A stretch of 18,030 nucleotides of DNA, taken from positions 1-18,030 of the forward strand of contig MU624900.1 in NCBI GenBank assembly GCA_025349905.2, in the 5' to 3' direction. Shown here piece by piece: positions 9,601-18,030 of the stretch. Positions within the stretch are counted from its first letter, which is position 1. Every line of letters starts with the position of its first letter. The position numbers and the translations under genes are program-made. The stretch is from Blastocladiella britannica (taxonomy: Eukaryota > Blastocladiomycota > Blastocladiomycetes > Blastocladiales > Blastocladiaceae). The notes below the pieces were generated by a model. That model worked only from the letters and a program-made list of their open reading frames with translations, did no database searches and had not been told where the DNA came from.

Positions 9601-12600
9601 AACAGCGCGGCGGTCGGCTGGAACGACAGGTACGTCGAACTGCTCTCGAGCAGCGCGCCCGTAGTCCCATCGGGGCACATGGTCTCTTTGGACAGACCGA
9701 CCTGGCCCTTCATCATGACAATGATCACGATCCCGACAAAGTACACGGCCAGCGTGGCGACCAGCTGCTTGAGCTGGTACGTCCAGTCTTTGAGGAACAC
9801 GGCGAGCACTTGGCGGCCAAACGACTTGTGGGCAGTGAACTTGGGCATCTCAAAGGGAGCCAGCTCCGAGTCCTTGTCAGACCCGGCATCCGAGTTGGTC
9901 GCCGAGTCCACGTCCTTGAGGTAGTCCTGGTAGTCGCCGCCGTGAATCTCGGCCAGCTCCTTGGCGCGCTCCAGGCGCACGCGCTCGGCACGCTCGCGCG
10001 CGGCACGGTCGGCCACGTTCAAAAACACTTGCTCGAGCGTCGTGTTGGACACCTCCCACTGGCGCACGAGCTCCACACGGGTCGCGTCGTCCGACTGCAG
10101 GTACTTGAGCAGCGGCGCAATCGGCTGGTCCTTGGCGAGCGTGGCCGCAAACATCTCCGACGACCGCTGAGTCACAACCGCGTTAGGTGCGTGACGAGCG
10201 ACCATTGCCGAGATCGCGTCGAGCGTCGCCGACTCGGACGCCAGCAGTGCCACCTCGTATCCGGACCCATGCTGGCCCTTGAGCGCAAGCGATGTGCCCG
10301 ACGCCTCGACAATCCCGTGGTCAATGATACACACCTCGTCGCCCAGCGCATCGGCCTCGTCGAGCAAGTGCGTGGTCAGAATCACAGCCGAGTGCGCCTT
10401 GAGGTTCTGAATGAACCGCCAGACCTTGCGGCGGTTAATGGGGTCGAGCGACGACGTGGGCTCGTCCAGGACCACCAGCGGCGGGGAACCGATACTCGAC
10501 AGCACAATGCAGCAGCGACGCCGCATACCACCTGAGAATTCGCCCACGCACTGGTCGGCGTGGTCCTCGAGACCGACTTGCTCCAGACGGTCGCGCACGT
10601 ACGCCTCTTGGTCTCCAGGAACGTCGCGGAACACCGCAAACATGCGAATGTGCTCGGCGGCCGTGAGCAGCGGCCAGGTAATGTCGTCCTGGGCGGTGAC
10701 ACCGATGCGCTGTTGAATATCGGTCATGCGACTCACGCCAAACACCGAGACAGCGCCGCTGGTCGGGGGCACGACACCGGTGAGTGCGTTGATGGTGGAC
10801 GACTTGCCGGCGCCGTTGGGACCCAAAAGCGACAGCACCTTGCCCTTGCGGACCGTAAAGGACACGTCCACGACCGCGTGCTTGGTGGGCGCGGTGTACA
10901 TCCAGCCAGCGCCGTAGTCGACCTTGAGGTTCTTGACAATGAGCTCGTTGTTCTCCTTGGCCTCGGCGTCGAGCTCCGGATGGATCGACACGGGCTCGGT
11001 CGCCCAGTACGTGCGCTGGAATGGGAAGTACCACGGCTCGGGCCCGCCCAGGACCTGGTTAAAGTACGCCGAGATCAGGTACGAGACAAAACTCCACACC
11101 AGCATCATAACAATGGTCACGATCGGTGGCGGCAGCGCAAGGGTGTCGGTGACGGGTCCAACGCCCATCCCACCAACAATCTGCACGGTGCCCACGCGGT
11201 TGTCGCCGTTGCTCACAAACGAGCCCCGGTTGGCCGTAATGCGGTTGCCACCGGTGGCAATGAACGTTCGCGACGAGTACATGTACGCGTTCCCGAACGA
11301 CGCCTTGGTCACGCCATCGGCCGACGACATGTTGGTCAGCTCGGTGTACAACTTGCCGAACGTGGCGACGGGGAAAAACGACAGCAGCCAGCCAACGATT
11401 GGGTCACGGTACGTCTCTTGCCAGGTGGCCGGGAATGACTCGCCGGCGCCCGACGACACGTCCGAGTAGCTGATGGCGCCGGCAATCGCGATCATGAGCG
11501 CGCACACGAATCCGGCAAACAAGTTGATCGAGTACGCGGTCGAGAACATGGCAACTTTTTCATTTGGAATGAGCGTGAGTGTGAATTAAGGTCAGTGAAT
11601 GCGAGTCAAGAAAAGTGCATATGTACCAAAGATCAGGCCAAACGAGACAAAGTGGAAGCCGCCGGTAAACATGGAGGCAAAGAGGGTCAAAAAGTCAAAC
11701 TCCGACAGCACAAACTGGGCATCGGCAAACGGCAGGACAATGAGCGACAGGAGTGAGCCGACAGCGACCAGAGTAGCGACAGTGATCGACGTGGCAGTCC
11801 AGTAGGCCGCCTCGCGCATGCCAAACCGACGGAGGAGCGGGATGAGGCCCATGGTTTCTAATTTTTTTCATTCATTTGATTGTCAGTTGATACGATCCTC
11901 ACCATCGAAAAAGATAAAATGGCAACATACTCTCGGACGCAACATGACTGCTCATGACCAGAAGGAGGGGACTGAACCCAAGGAACACAAACGAGGGGAC
12001 CAGCGCCGAGGCGGTCGCCTTGCCGGCCTTCTTCTTGAACTCGATCTTGCCCTTGTCGGTCTGCGAGACATTGTCCTCGACGCGGGCCGGGAGCGGGAAA
12101 TGCGACAGCTTCACGTCAAAGTCCGGCTTGGGGAGACCCTGCATGACGGCGCGGGTACGGATCACGGCCTTGTCGACAGCGTGCTTGAGAACCAGGTTGA
12201 TACCGCGGTTGGAGACAATGTTGGGCAGGAACTTGTCCGGGTGCTCGGGCGCGACATCGATTACGTCGGGCTGGTTGACGGCCCACAGCGTGTAGTGGGT
12301 CCCGCCCTTGGCCGAGATGATGGCGTCCAGCTTCTTAAGATCGGTCAGCGGCGTGTTGGCGTCGATCTTGGGGAACTGGCCGTTGTTGTGCAGCCCACGG
12401 CCGCGAATGCCAATGCCCGCGACCCGCGAGTCGGTCTTGGTCACGTTGAGCTTGACGGCCTTGGTAAACGTGGTGAACGACACGCCAAAGTTGTAGGTGC
12501 GCTCCTTCTTGAGCTGGCGCTGCTTGGTGGTCAGCGTGTCCGAGAGCGCCTCGAACGAGTCCAGGGCCACCACGTCAATGTCCTTGCGCAGACCCAGGTT

Positions 12601-12909
12601 GGCCGTCAGCTCGTCCATGACCGCCGAGTGGTACGCGTCGTTCGGAGCGTAGTAAATGCGCGGGGTGTCGGTGCAAGCAGACCCGGCCGGGCACGGGGGA
12701 ACCGCCAGAGCATTGGCGGGGGGGTTGGTGACGGAGATTTCGGGCGTCGGGGTTCCGGCGGCGGGGCGCGTGGCCTTGTCGGTCACCAGGGCCAGGAACA
12801 GGCACACGAGCGGGGCCAGAATCACCAGGGCGAGTTGGAGGGGCGAGCGCTTGAACACGAGGGCGTTCTTGCGGAGAAGGGCCGACGTTTGGGTAGTCAG
12901 GCGAGCCAT
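6628..12909 (-). CDS. Full-length ABCA-family ABC transporter, 5 exons, 1,997 aa
   Basis: The coding segments are 12909-11931, 11857-11627, 11554-9449, 9382-8815 and 8737-6628 (minus). The introns are 73, 72, 66 and 77 nt, with donors GTATGT, GTACAT, GTATTA and GTATGT; CTGAC branch-like sites are visible in at least two. All junctions keep frame and total 1,998 codons. The order is TM1 near residues 25-43, a large extracytoplasmic loop, a TM bundle (about 300-580), NBD1, a TM near 1003-1019, a second loop and TM bundle, then NBD2. NBD1 has Walker A GPNGAGKS (about 648-655), signature FSGGM (about 743), Walker B VVLDEP and H-loop TTHLLDEADAL. NBD2 has GHNGCGKTT (about 1676), LSGGQ (about 1775), VILADEP and TTHSMAEADAL. 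Both catalytic Glu residues are present, so both sites look competent. The family moves lipids or related amphiphiles across membranes using ATP; the substrate here is unknown. The start is the ATG in AACATGGC, placing TM1 where the family has it. Confidence 0.93.
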
Positions 12910-13269
12910 GTTGTTTCTTTGTGGTGGGGTGAAGGTATAGACGTCTAGGTTGTTTGTTTGTACTCTAGAGAAGGTGGTGCGACCGGTGTGCGTGTACAGA
13001 GGGTACGAGGGAGGTACGAAAGGTACAGGCACAGACAGAGTCAGCCAGTCAGCAAAGTCAAAAAAAAAAGAGAAAGAGACTCTTTTTGACAAAACTTGAT
13101 TGAATTGAAAGAGAGGGAGACGGGATTGCCGGGTGGCGGACAGCCCTGGCGGGTCGTGGGGGGACGTGGGCCGCTTTAAGGGTTTTGTGTTTGTCATTTT
13201 TTTTGCGTGCGCGGACGGAGACCTCGTTTCAGCTTGATGTGACAACCTGGCGTAGGCGTCACTTGACAC
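12910..13269 (-). promoter_or_regulatory. 5' flank / probable 5' UTR and promoter of the ABCA gene
   Basis: The ABCA frame stays open upstream to about 13269 and includes an in-frame ATG at 13197. The extra 96 residues, however, are low-complexity (a Ser/Phe run, Pro patches) and would push TM1 far from the N-terminus. They are treated as untranslated. Pyrimidine- and purine-rich runs on the minus strand (CTCTTTCTCTTTTTTTTTTG, about 13080-13059) are the kind often found near transcription starts. No TATA box is clear. Confidence 0.3.
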
Positions 13270-13589
13270 TTGACGCCATCTAATTAGACCGCAATATCAA
13301 CCATATTTGCCCTTTTTCTTTGCGAAAAAGGCGCGTGGGCCTGCATACACCCATGCGTTCGCTCGTCACTGCTCTTGATTTTTTTATATTTGCTGTGCCT
13401 GGGTGCATGCCGCTGCGTAGGCGTTGCAAAAGGATGGGGATCAGGGGATGTGTGTGTGTCCGCGCAATATTTACGCGCCCGATCAAGGACACCTCCTCCT
13501 AATCCCCAACACTTAATTTCATTGACGCTGCGTTCGGTTTCACACCCTGCTGCTTGGTAGATATTTTGCTGATAACACATTTTCATTCA

Positions 13590-13980
13590 TTTCAATCAAT
13601 TTTCCCTGCATGTGCTCGCTTTCATACGTCGTCCAAGACTCCAATCCGCCGATCGAGGGCCGCCGGCGCCGCGTGCAACACGCCGTTCTGTGAAATCGAA
13701 TGCTCCAGTGCCGCCAGTGGTCGATTTGTGACGTCCAAGTCCGACCCGATCGTGAGCATTATGTACAGCGTGCGTGTCGTTTGCAATCTCTCGAAATGGG
13801 GTCAGCGAGCCGGCGGTGTCATTGGCCAAAACGGCCGTAGGACAGAGCGGCATCTACTCCACCGACTCCAAGCCAACTCTGGTTGCAAGGAGCTGCGGCG
13901 GCTCGAGTGTCGGCAAGAGCCTTGTTGCAGTTGAATCTGAAGGCGGATCGGACGAAGGCCGCTTCGTGGAAACGCAATAA
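13590..13980 (+). other. Coding-like G/C-rich patch, unassigned; possible gene remnant
   Basis: The 975-bp gap between the ABCA 5' flank and the ubiquitin gene is mostly A/T-rich or mixed. About 13610-13980 is richer in G/C and has open stretches in two plus-strand frames: one carries SSAASGRFVTSKSDPIVSIM, the other SEPAVSLAKTAVGQSGIYST and ends at TAA 13978-13980. Neither frame has a convincing ATG (the second begins with TTG-type codons) or recognisable domain. This could be a decayed gene, an exon with unseen introns, or chance. The remainder of the gap shows nothing I can name. Confidence 0.2.
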
Positions 13981-14244
13981 CAGCAGTCAAGCGGACCGAG
14001 TTCCAGTCAACAGTCAAAAGTATAGCACTGTCGCGTCGGAACAGCACTCGACCTTGTTCAATGAAGTCGACGTCGGGAACTCGCTCACATTCAAGAAAAG
14101 TACTGAAGTGTTGCGATCACCAAAAAGTTGTTGCTTAGAGGGCCCCAGTAGCTAGATAAACCAACTAAAAAAAAACAAGGAAGCAGGAATAGCGTATATT
14201 ACCACAACAAAAAAGAGCGCTGTAAGAAGGGAGGCGCACAACCA

Positions 14245-14697
14245 TTACTTCTTCAGCTTCTTCTTGGGGCGGAGCTGGTTGGTGTGACCGCACTTCTTCT
14301 TGCGGCAGTTGGTGGCGCGCAGGGGCAGGCGAGCGTAGCACTTGCGGCACACCATCTTGTCGCAGTTGTACTTTTGGGCCAGGGCGCGGAGCGACGGCTC
14401 AATCATACCGCCACCACGGAGGCGCAGGACCAGGTGGAGGGTGGACTCTGCACATTTTTTCATGTTAACAAAGTGGCACAAAATAATAATGCAGAAAAAT
14501 AAAATACCCTTCTGGATGTTGTAGTCCGACAGCGTGCGGCCATCCTCGAGCTGCTTGCCGGCGAAAATCAGGCGCTGCTGGTCCGGGGGAATGCCCTCCT
14601 TGTCCTGGATCTTGGTCTTGACCGAGTCGATGGTGTCCGAGGACTCGACCTCGAGCGTGATGGTCTTGCCCGTGAGGGTCTTGACGAAAATCTGCAT
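14245..14697 (-). CDS. RPL40: Ubiquitin-60S ribosomal protein eL40 fusion, 2 exons, 130 aa
   Basis: Exon 1 is 14697-14508 and exon 2 is 14447-14245. The 60-nt intron (donor GTATTT, acceptor TGTGCAG) splits the Glu codon of the NIQKEST segment and keeps frame. Residues 1-76 are ubiquitin (starts [11 protein letters not shown], ends LRLRGG) with the usual lysines retained. The tail is 54-residue eL40 with its zinc-binding Cys set ([20 protein letters not shown]) and basic C-terminus. Deubiquitinases normally cut after RGG to release ubiquitin and eL40, which joins the 60S subunit. Two oddities are residue 25, which is Ser (DTIDSVKTK) where Asn is near-universal, and a junction reading RGG-GMIEPS with an extra Gly compared with the usual RGG-IIEPS type. 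Identity is certain. Confidence 0.98.
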   Translation of the reverse strand: MQIFVKTLTGKTITLEVESSDTIDSVKTKIQDKEGIPPDQQRLIFAGKQLEDGRTLSDYNIQKGILFFCIIILCHFVNMKKCAESTLHLVLRLRGGGMIEPSLRALAQKYNCDKMVCRKCYARLPLRATNCRKKKCGHTNQLRPKKKLKK

Positions 14698-15645
14698 TTT
14701 TCCTAGGTTGGCTGTTCCAGTATTATATTGTGAGCGAAAAAAATTCATATTTTTTTGCTGGTAGCGGCGGATGGACTGGCGTGTATTTTGGTCGGATTGT
14801 CGCATTAAACCAGTCAAGCAAGGCGGGGCAAGCGTGTCGGTATGCCAGCCAATACGGGTCGTGCGTTTGTGCCAGTGCCAGTGCCAGTGCCGGTCGTAAT
14901 AATATTGCGAGTGATAAATACCGTGCCCAAACTAAACGATAGGATGTTGCCGAGGGAGGAAACTCTGAAATGGCGGCCAAATCTTTCGCAGTTCATCACC
15001 ATCACCTGACAAGTGCTTAATTTTCCCAAAGAAAACTATGAACTTTCCCAAACACTGTCCCACATCGATCTCCACTTGGGCGAATTAAACGATCGATCCC
15101 CGACTGCGTGCACCAGAAAGGGAGACCCGCGTTTGAACTGTGCCCAAAGCGGTCAGCTCCACACGAAAATTCATGGCAGGCCACGATCCACGCGTCATGC
15201 CTATGCGTATATACTGTAATGTGACCAATATAATTGAATGTCTCATCTGGGGGGTCTCAGCTCAATTCCGGTGATTTTCCTGGGCCATAAAAATCGGTCA
15301 GCGCGTCCCTCTTTCAAAACTACTCATTTTGTTCTTCAATACGCTCCCACTCGTGTGGTGCTCCGTGCCCGCGCCCGTCCAGGGTGCTGGTGTGTGCGCA
15401 CTTTTTCCTCTTTAAAATATTTATTGTTCTCGCCGCTACCACCGCCGCCGTGCTCGTACTCACCAGTGCTGGTAAAAAAAAACACAGAGACGCATCGATG
15501 CATCCAATGACGGCGCGATCCAAGCCCCTCGGTACCACCTGCATACATCATTCCTCGTTCCATGCCATGCGACGACTGACGTAGTACTCGCCAACTCTTC
15601 TCTAGCATCATTCGATCCACGGCCAGTCAGGTCCCAGTGCCGTTC
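14698..15645. other. Gene-poor stretch upstream of ubiquitin-eL40
   Basis: This stretch should contain the ubiquitin-eL40 promoter on its left side. Open frames on both strands are short, have mixed third-position use and show no domain. Apart from the hexamer repeat, I saw no tRNA, rRNA, transposon end or gene here. Confidence 0.4.
14869..14891. repeat. GTGCCA hexanucleotide repeat, about 3.8 units
   Basis: Three perfect GTGCCA units at 14869-14886 are followed by GTGCC. They lie about 170 bp upstream of the ubiquitin-eL40 start, in its probable promoter region. A simple repeat; any regulatory role is untested. Confidence 0.6.
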
Positions 15646-15749
15646 TTGCTTGCTGGTACCACTGCTCCCTTGTGTAAGCTTGTCACACCTTTTGCGCGCC
15701 AGCCTTGACCATCCACGATTTGGAACCATGCCCAAAACTCCCCCACTCT

Positions 15750-16187
15750 TCGTCTGCCTGGGCATCCCACCCTTCACTCAGTTGCACAGCATCGCAGACG
15801 CCCCTACCTTTTGTGACCGCTGCACTCGCCTGCCCAACCTCTTTCTCCCTGAATATCCCACCCTTCCCCAATCACACGATTCCCCCCTGCCCTCAAAGAG
15901 GATGGCGCCCCACCTTTTTGTGACGACTGCTTTCTTGCCTTCCCAATTTTTCTCTACCCTGGCGTCCCGCCCACCATTCCAGGGCACGATGTCCCGATCG
16001 CCCAATGATTCATGCCCCAGGCCTCTGCCATGACTGCCGAGTCGCCTTCGACAACTGTTGGGAAGCTCATGTCTGCCCAGGCTTCCGGCCTGTCACGGTT
16101 CGGCATGTTTTGACCCTCCCTCGATTGGCTGGACCAGAATGCCACCCGATTTACTGCAATGTCTGCATTTGCCAGTTTGTTGTGTAG
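15750..16187 (+). pseudogene. Decayed Cys-rich tandem-repeat coding relic
   Basis: Read on the plus strand, four related units follow one another, each with a Pro-rich lead, a His and then a C-x-x-C pair. The leads are LGIPPFTQLH, PEYPTLPQSHD, PGVPPTIPGHD and CPGFRPVTVRH. The pairs are TFCDRC, PFCDDC, LCHDC and YCNVC. Unit lengths are roughly 90-115 nt. The frame changes between units 2 and 3 (near 15895) and again at about 16005, where a TGA interrupts; it ends at a TAG at 16185-16187. The pairing of CxxC with a His-containing lead suggests a former zinc-binding repeat protein, but I cannot name the family. A gene with introns or sequencing errors is the alternative to decay. No promoter or ATG is certain. 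Confidence 0.4.
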
Positions 16188-16269
16188 CGCGCCAAATGTA
16201 TGTTTTTCCATCATGTATAAATGAAAATATGGACTGACAAGGGCACGAGCCTGCAACTAGTCAGCCCCA

Positions 16270-16296
16270 GTCAGTGTGATCAAGTATCACACTGAC
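16270..16296. repeat. Perfect 11-bp inverted repeat with 5-nt loop
   Basis: The arms GTCAGTGTGAT (16270-16280) and ATCACACTGAC (16286-16296) are exact reverse complements around the loop CAAGT. It could form a DNA or RNA hairpin. It lies just after the Cys-rich relic and overlaps the stop of a weak minus-strand ORF. It may be a dyad binding site or a transposon footprint; nothing nearby decides. Confidence 0.7.
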
Positions 16297-16676
16297 CTGA
16301 ACACCCATATCGCCCACACCATCTCTGGTGCTCGCCAGTGTGGTGTGCTTTTTGCCTTGGGCCAGTGTACTGAACTTGCAGCAATTGTGACGTCCGGGCT
16401 TGGGAGGGTAGTGCAAACCGCGACGGGTTGTTCAAATATATGCTTGCCAAACAATTGACTCGTGACAGTGAACCAAAGACAAGTTCCTGTCGCGAGTTCC
16501 CAATACATTAAATACACGGTGTCTGGATCGTCACAACGCGCACCATTGCCATTTTTTCGTGAGCAGACATGCAATGTCTTTCTTTCGTAATGTCTTTTTC
16601 CACGCACATACGAGTATCCATTGCCGCGCTTGCAGGCACGGCTCTCACTATGCGTGCCGTCACGCCAGAAGTCCAT
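16287..16676 (-). CDS. Weak hypothetical ORF, 129 aa
   Basis: This is an open frame with a genuine ATG at 16676-16674 and TGA at 16287-16289. Third positions are mixed, unlike the strong G/C third bases of the confident genes here. The translation is rich in Trp, Cys and charged residues, with no domain I recognise. It would be divergent from the small gene at 16866. Chance is a serious possibility. Confidence 0.18.
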   Translation of the reverse strand: MDFWRDGTHSESRACKRGNGYSYVRGKRHYERKTLHVCSRKNGNGARCDDPDTVYLMYWELATGTCLWFTVTSQLFGKHIFEQPVAVCTTLPSPDVTIAASSVHWPKAKSTPHWRAPEMVWAIWVFRSV

Positions 16677-16865
16677 TAAAGTAATCCCCAGGAAAAGAGT
16701 GTTGGCGATGCAACTGCGGATTCGCCAACTTTTGTTGCGTATCTATCTGCGCTACTTGGACACGCATCATGTCCCGCACACGGCCGCTGAGCGCGATGTC
16801 ATGCATTACCTCCAGCTTCACCGCTCCAATTAAAGGCGGCGCTCGTCCATACAAGAACAAACAAT

Positions 16866-17144
16866 ATGTCGGCTGCTCAGGTTGCTACATTCAATGCCGC
16901 GCTGCTACAAGTGCTCGGGTTCATCCAGCAGCGGTTTCCGGACGACCGCGCAGTCGGCGTGTCGATTGCCGAGGTCAAGGCGGCCATGAGTATCTCGCCG
17001 CGCGAGCCATGCTCGGTGTTTGTGCAGGCCGTGCTGCCGTTCGAGCCCCGCATTTTGTCGCGCAACGACCAGTCTTTCCTGACCATGCTGTCGGGACCAG
17101 AGTATGCGGCGTCGCTGGGCGGATTCAATCTCGGGGCGAGATGA
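16866..17144 (+). CDS. Small unrecognised protein, 92 aa
   Basis: The ATG at 16866 (ACAATATGTC) opens a frame to TGA 17142-17144 with strongly G/C-biased third positions, like the confident genes in the window, so it is probably coding. The N-terminal third looks helical (NAALLQVLGFIQQRF). The middle has a short Val/Ile segment (AVGVSIAEVKAAMSI), and the rest carries Pro/Phe-rich segments (VLPFEPRILS). There is no signal peptide, membrane helix or known motif. The frame stays open for 28 more codons after the TGA, but the context TGAACG gives no good reason to expect read-through. The gene is convergent with the WW-repeat gene at 17315. Function unknown. Confidence 0.55.
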   Translation: MSAAQVATFNAALLQVLGFIQQRFPDDRAVGVSIAEVKAAMSISPREPCSVFVQAVLPFEPRILSRNDQSFLTMLSGPEYAASLGGFNLGAR

Positions 17145-17242
17145 ACGGGATTGTCGGTTGGCGATAAGAATTTCCTATGGACGGCTGTTGGGCGGCTGCT
17201 GCTGCTGGGCAAGAAAATCCTTGGCGTTTGATTTTGTGAATT

Positions 17243-17258
17243 TTTGAAAATTTTCAAA
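17243..17258. repeat. 16-bp perfect palindrome between convergent genes
   Basis: TTTGAAAATTTTCAAA is its own reverse complement and lies in the A/T-rich gap between the convergent genes at 16866-17144 and 17315-18030. It may be part of 3' processing signals for either gene, or chance in A/T-rich DNA. Confidence 0.45.
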
Positions 17259-17314
17259 TTGCGTTGTGCCAGTCAATCCTTTCCCTTTTCCATGCACTTG
17301 GCTTACTTAGCTTG

Positions 17315-18030
17315 TCAGGGGCAGCGGCGGACTTCAAGCTCGGGTCCAAACTGTTGCCACCAGCTGAGCACATTAATGTGGCCCTTGTTGCTGGCCCAGT
17401 CCATGGCATCCTCCGAGTACTTGAGCTCGAGGCCGGAATCGCGCCACCAGTTGAGCACATTGATGTGACCGTTCCAGCTGGCCCAGTCCATGGCCCTGTT
17501 CGAGTAGCTGAGCTTGAAGCCAGAATTGCGCCACCACTCGAGCACGTCGACATGGCCGTTCTTGCTGGCCCCGTTCATGGCCCAGTACGAGTACTTGAGC
17601 TCAAGGCCAGAGTCACGCCACCAGTTGAGTGCATTGATGTGGCCGTTCTTGCTGGCCTCGTCCATGGCACTCTGCGAGTACTCGAGTTCAAGACCAGAGT
17701 CGCGCCACCATTGGAGCACGTCGACGTGGCCTTCCTCGCTGGCCAAGTTCATGGCATACTCCAAGTACTCGAGTTCGAGGCCAGAATCGCGCCACCAGTT
17801 GAGCACATTGATGTGACCGTTCCAGCTGGCCAAGTCCATGGCCCTGTACGAGTACTCGAGCTCAAGGCCAGAATCGCGCCACCAGTTGAGCACATCGGCG
17901 TGACCGTTCCAGCTGGCCAAGTCCATGGCCCTGTACGAGTACGTGAATGGCAACCCAAGGGAGCGTCGCACCTGCAGCGCCTCAATCCACCCCAGCTCGC
18001 TTGCCCTATTGGGCGACAGGGACCATGCAC
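17315..18030 (-). CDS. WW-ankyrin-like repeat protein with seven 29-residue repeats, 5' end beyond the window
   Basis: The frame is open from the right edge (18030) to the stop at 17315, so the N-terminus is missing. Seven tandem units of exactly 29 residues (87 nt) lie at 17941-17333, consensus AMDLASWNGHINVLNWWRDS followed by GLELEYSY. They are preceded by at least one degenerate unit (SPNRASELGWIEALQ) and followed by a five-residue tail, VRRCP. Each unit resembles the ankyrin helix pair (A..A..NGH..VL.WW..SG) but is four residues shorter than the usual 33. Units are also very alike at DNA level, pointing to recent duplication or homogenisation. It is probably a protein-binding solenoid. 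It belongs with the WW-solenoid genes at 1182-6348 but is far more regular. The GTG at 17971 is not the start, since the frame continues upstream. Confidence 0.85.
   Translation of the reverse strand, partial: AWSLSPNRASELGWIEALQVRRSLGLPFTYSYRAMDLASWNGHADVLNWWRDSGLELEYSYRAMDLASWNGHINVLNWWRDSGLELEYLEYAMNLASEEGHVDVLQWWRDSGLELEYSQSAMDEASKNGHINALNWWRDSGLELKYSYWAMNGASKNGHVDVLEWWRNSGFKLSYSNRAMDWASWNGHINVLNWWRDSGLELKYSEDAMDWASNKGHINVLSWWQQFGPELEVRRCP

Noticed and set aside
9591..12948. Long plus-strand open frames opposite ABCA exons 1 and 3
   Set aside because: Same reason: Arg/Val/Gly-rich antisense text over a confirmed transporter gene.
12910..13197. Upstream in-frame ATG at 13197 as the ABCA start
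   Set aside because: It would add 96 low-complexity residues before TM1. The ATG at 12909 has a good context and places TM1 about 25 residues from the N-terminus, as expected for the family.
17142..17231. TGA read-through extending the 92-aa protein by 28 codons
   Set aside because: The context after the stop (ACG) is not a known read-through signal, and the extension has no recognisable feature.
17333..17941. Non-coding satellite DNA
   Set aside because: The 87-nt period is a multiple of three, the frame is open through all units, and the translation has a conserved helix-pair pattern.

Overview
This window looks like nuclear DNA from a GC-rich eukaryote, most likely an early-diverging zoosporic fungus (chytrid or Blastocladiomycota-like). 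Three things suggest this. It has a ubiquitin-eL40 fusion gene. Its recognisable introns are short (60-77 nt) and begin with GTATGT-type or similar donors. It carries a full-length ABCA-type transporter, a subfamily that as far as I recall is rare or absent in Dikarya. The phylum is an inference, and no bacterial or viral hallmark gene was seen.

Layout. (1) 4-848 (minus): an unrecognised protein with a proline-rich N-terminus and a beta-rich C-terminus, probably one intron. (2) 1182-6348: three genes of one family of Trp-rich, ankyrin-like solenoid proteins, built on motifs such as LDWW, QWWW and VIRWW. Copy 1 (plus) is open apart from two one-base homopolymer frameshifts. Copy 2 (minus, 2909-4801, 630 aa) is intact. 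Copy 3 (plus, 4856-about 6300) is a clear pseudogene: a stop codon, a 25-bp minisatellite expansion, a second stop, two further frameshifts and a truncated 3' end abutting an unrelated antisense gene fragment. (3) 6628-12909 (minus): a five-exon gene for a full ABCA-family ABC transporter. The four introns keep the reading frame and predict 1,997 aa with two complete nucleotide-binding domains. (4) 13270-14244: mostly intergenic, with a coding-like but unassigned patch. (5) 14245-14697 (minus): ubiquitin fused to ribosomal protein eL40, with one intron. (6) 14698-16865: a gene-poor stretch holding a decayed Cys-rich tandem repeat (about 15750-16187), a perfect hairpin and only weak ORFs. (7) 16866-17144 (plus): a small unrecognised protein of 92 aa. 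(8) 17315-18030 (minus): the C-terminal part of another WW-ankyrin-like protein with seven near-identical 29-residue repeats, running off the right edge.

The ABCA transporter and the ubiquitin fusion are housekeeping-type genes. The WW-solenoid genes on both sides look like a fast-evolving, lineage-expanded family caught at different stages: freshly homogenised repeats (right edge), an intact diverged copy, a borderline frameshifted copy and a dead copy. They are the most unusual content here. Nothing in the sequence shows what they bind or do, and the genes do not form an operon-like pathway.
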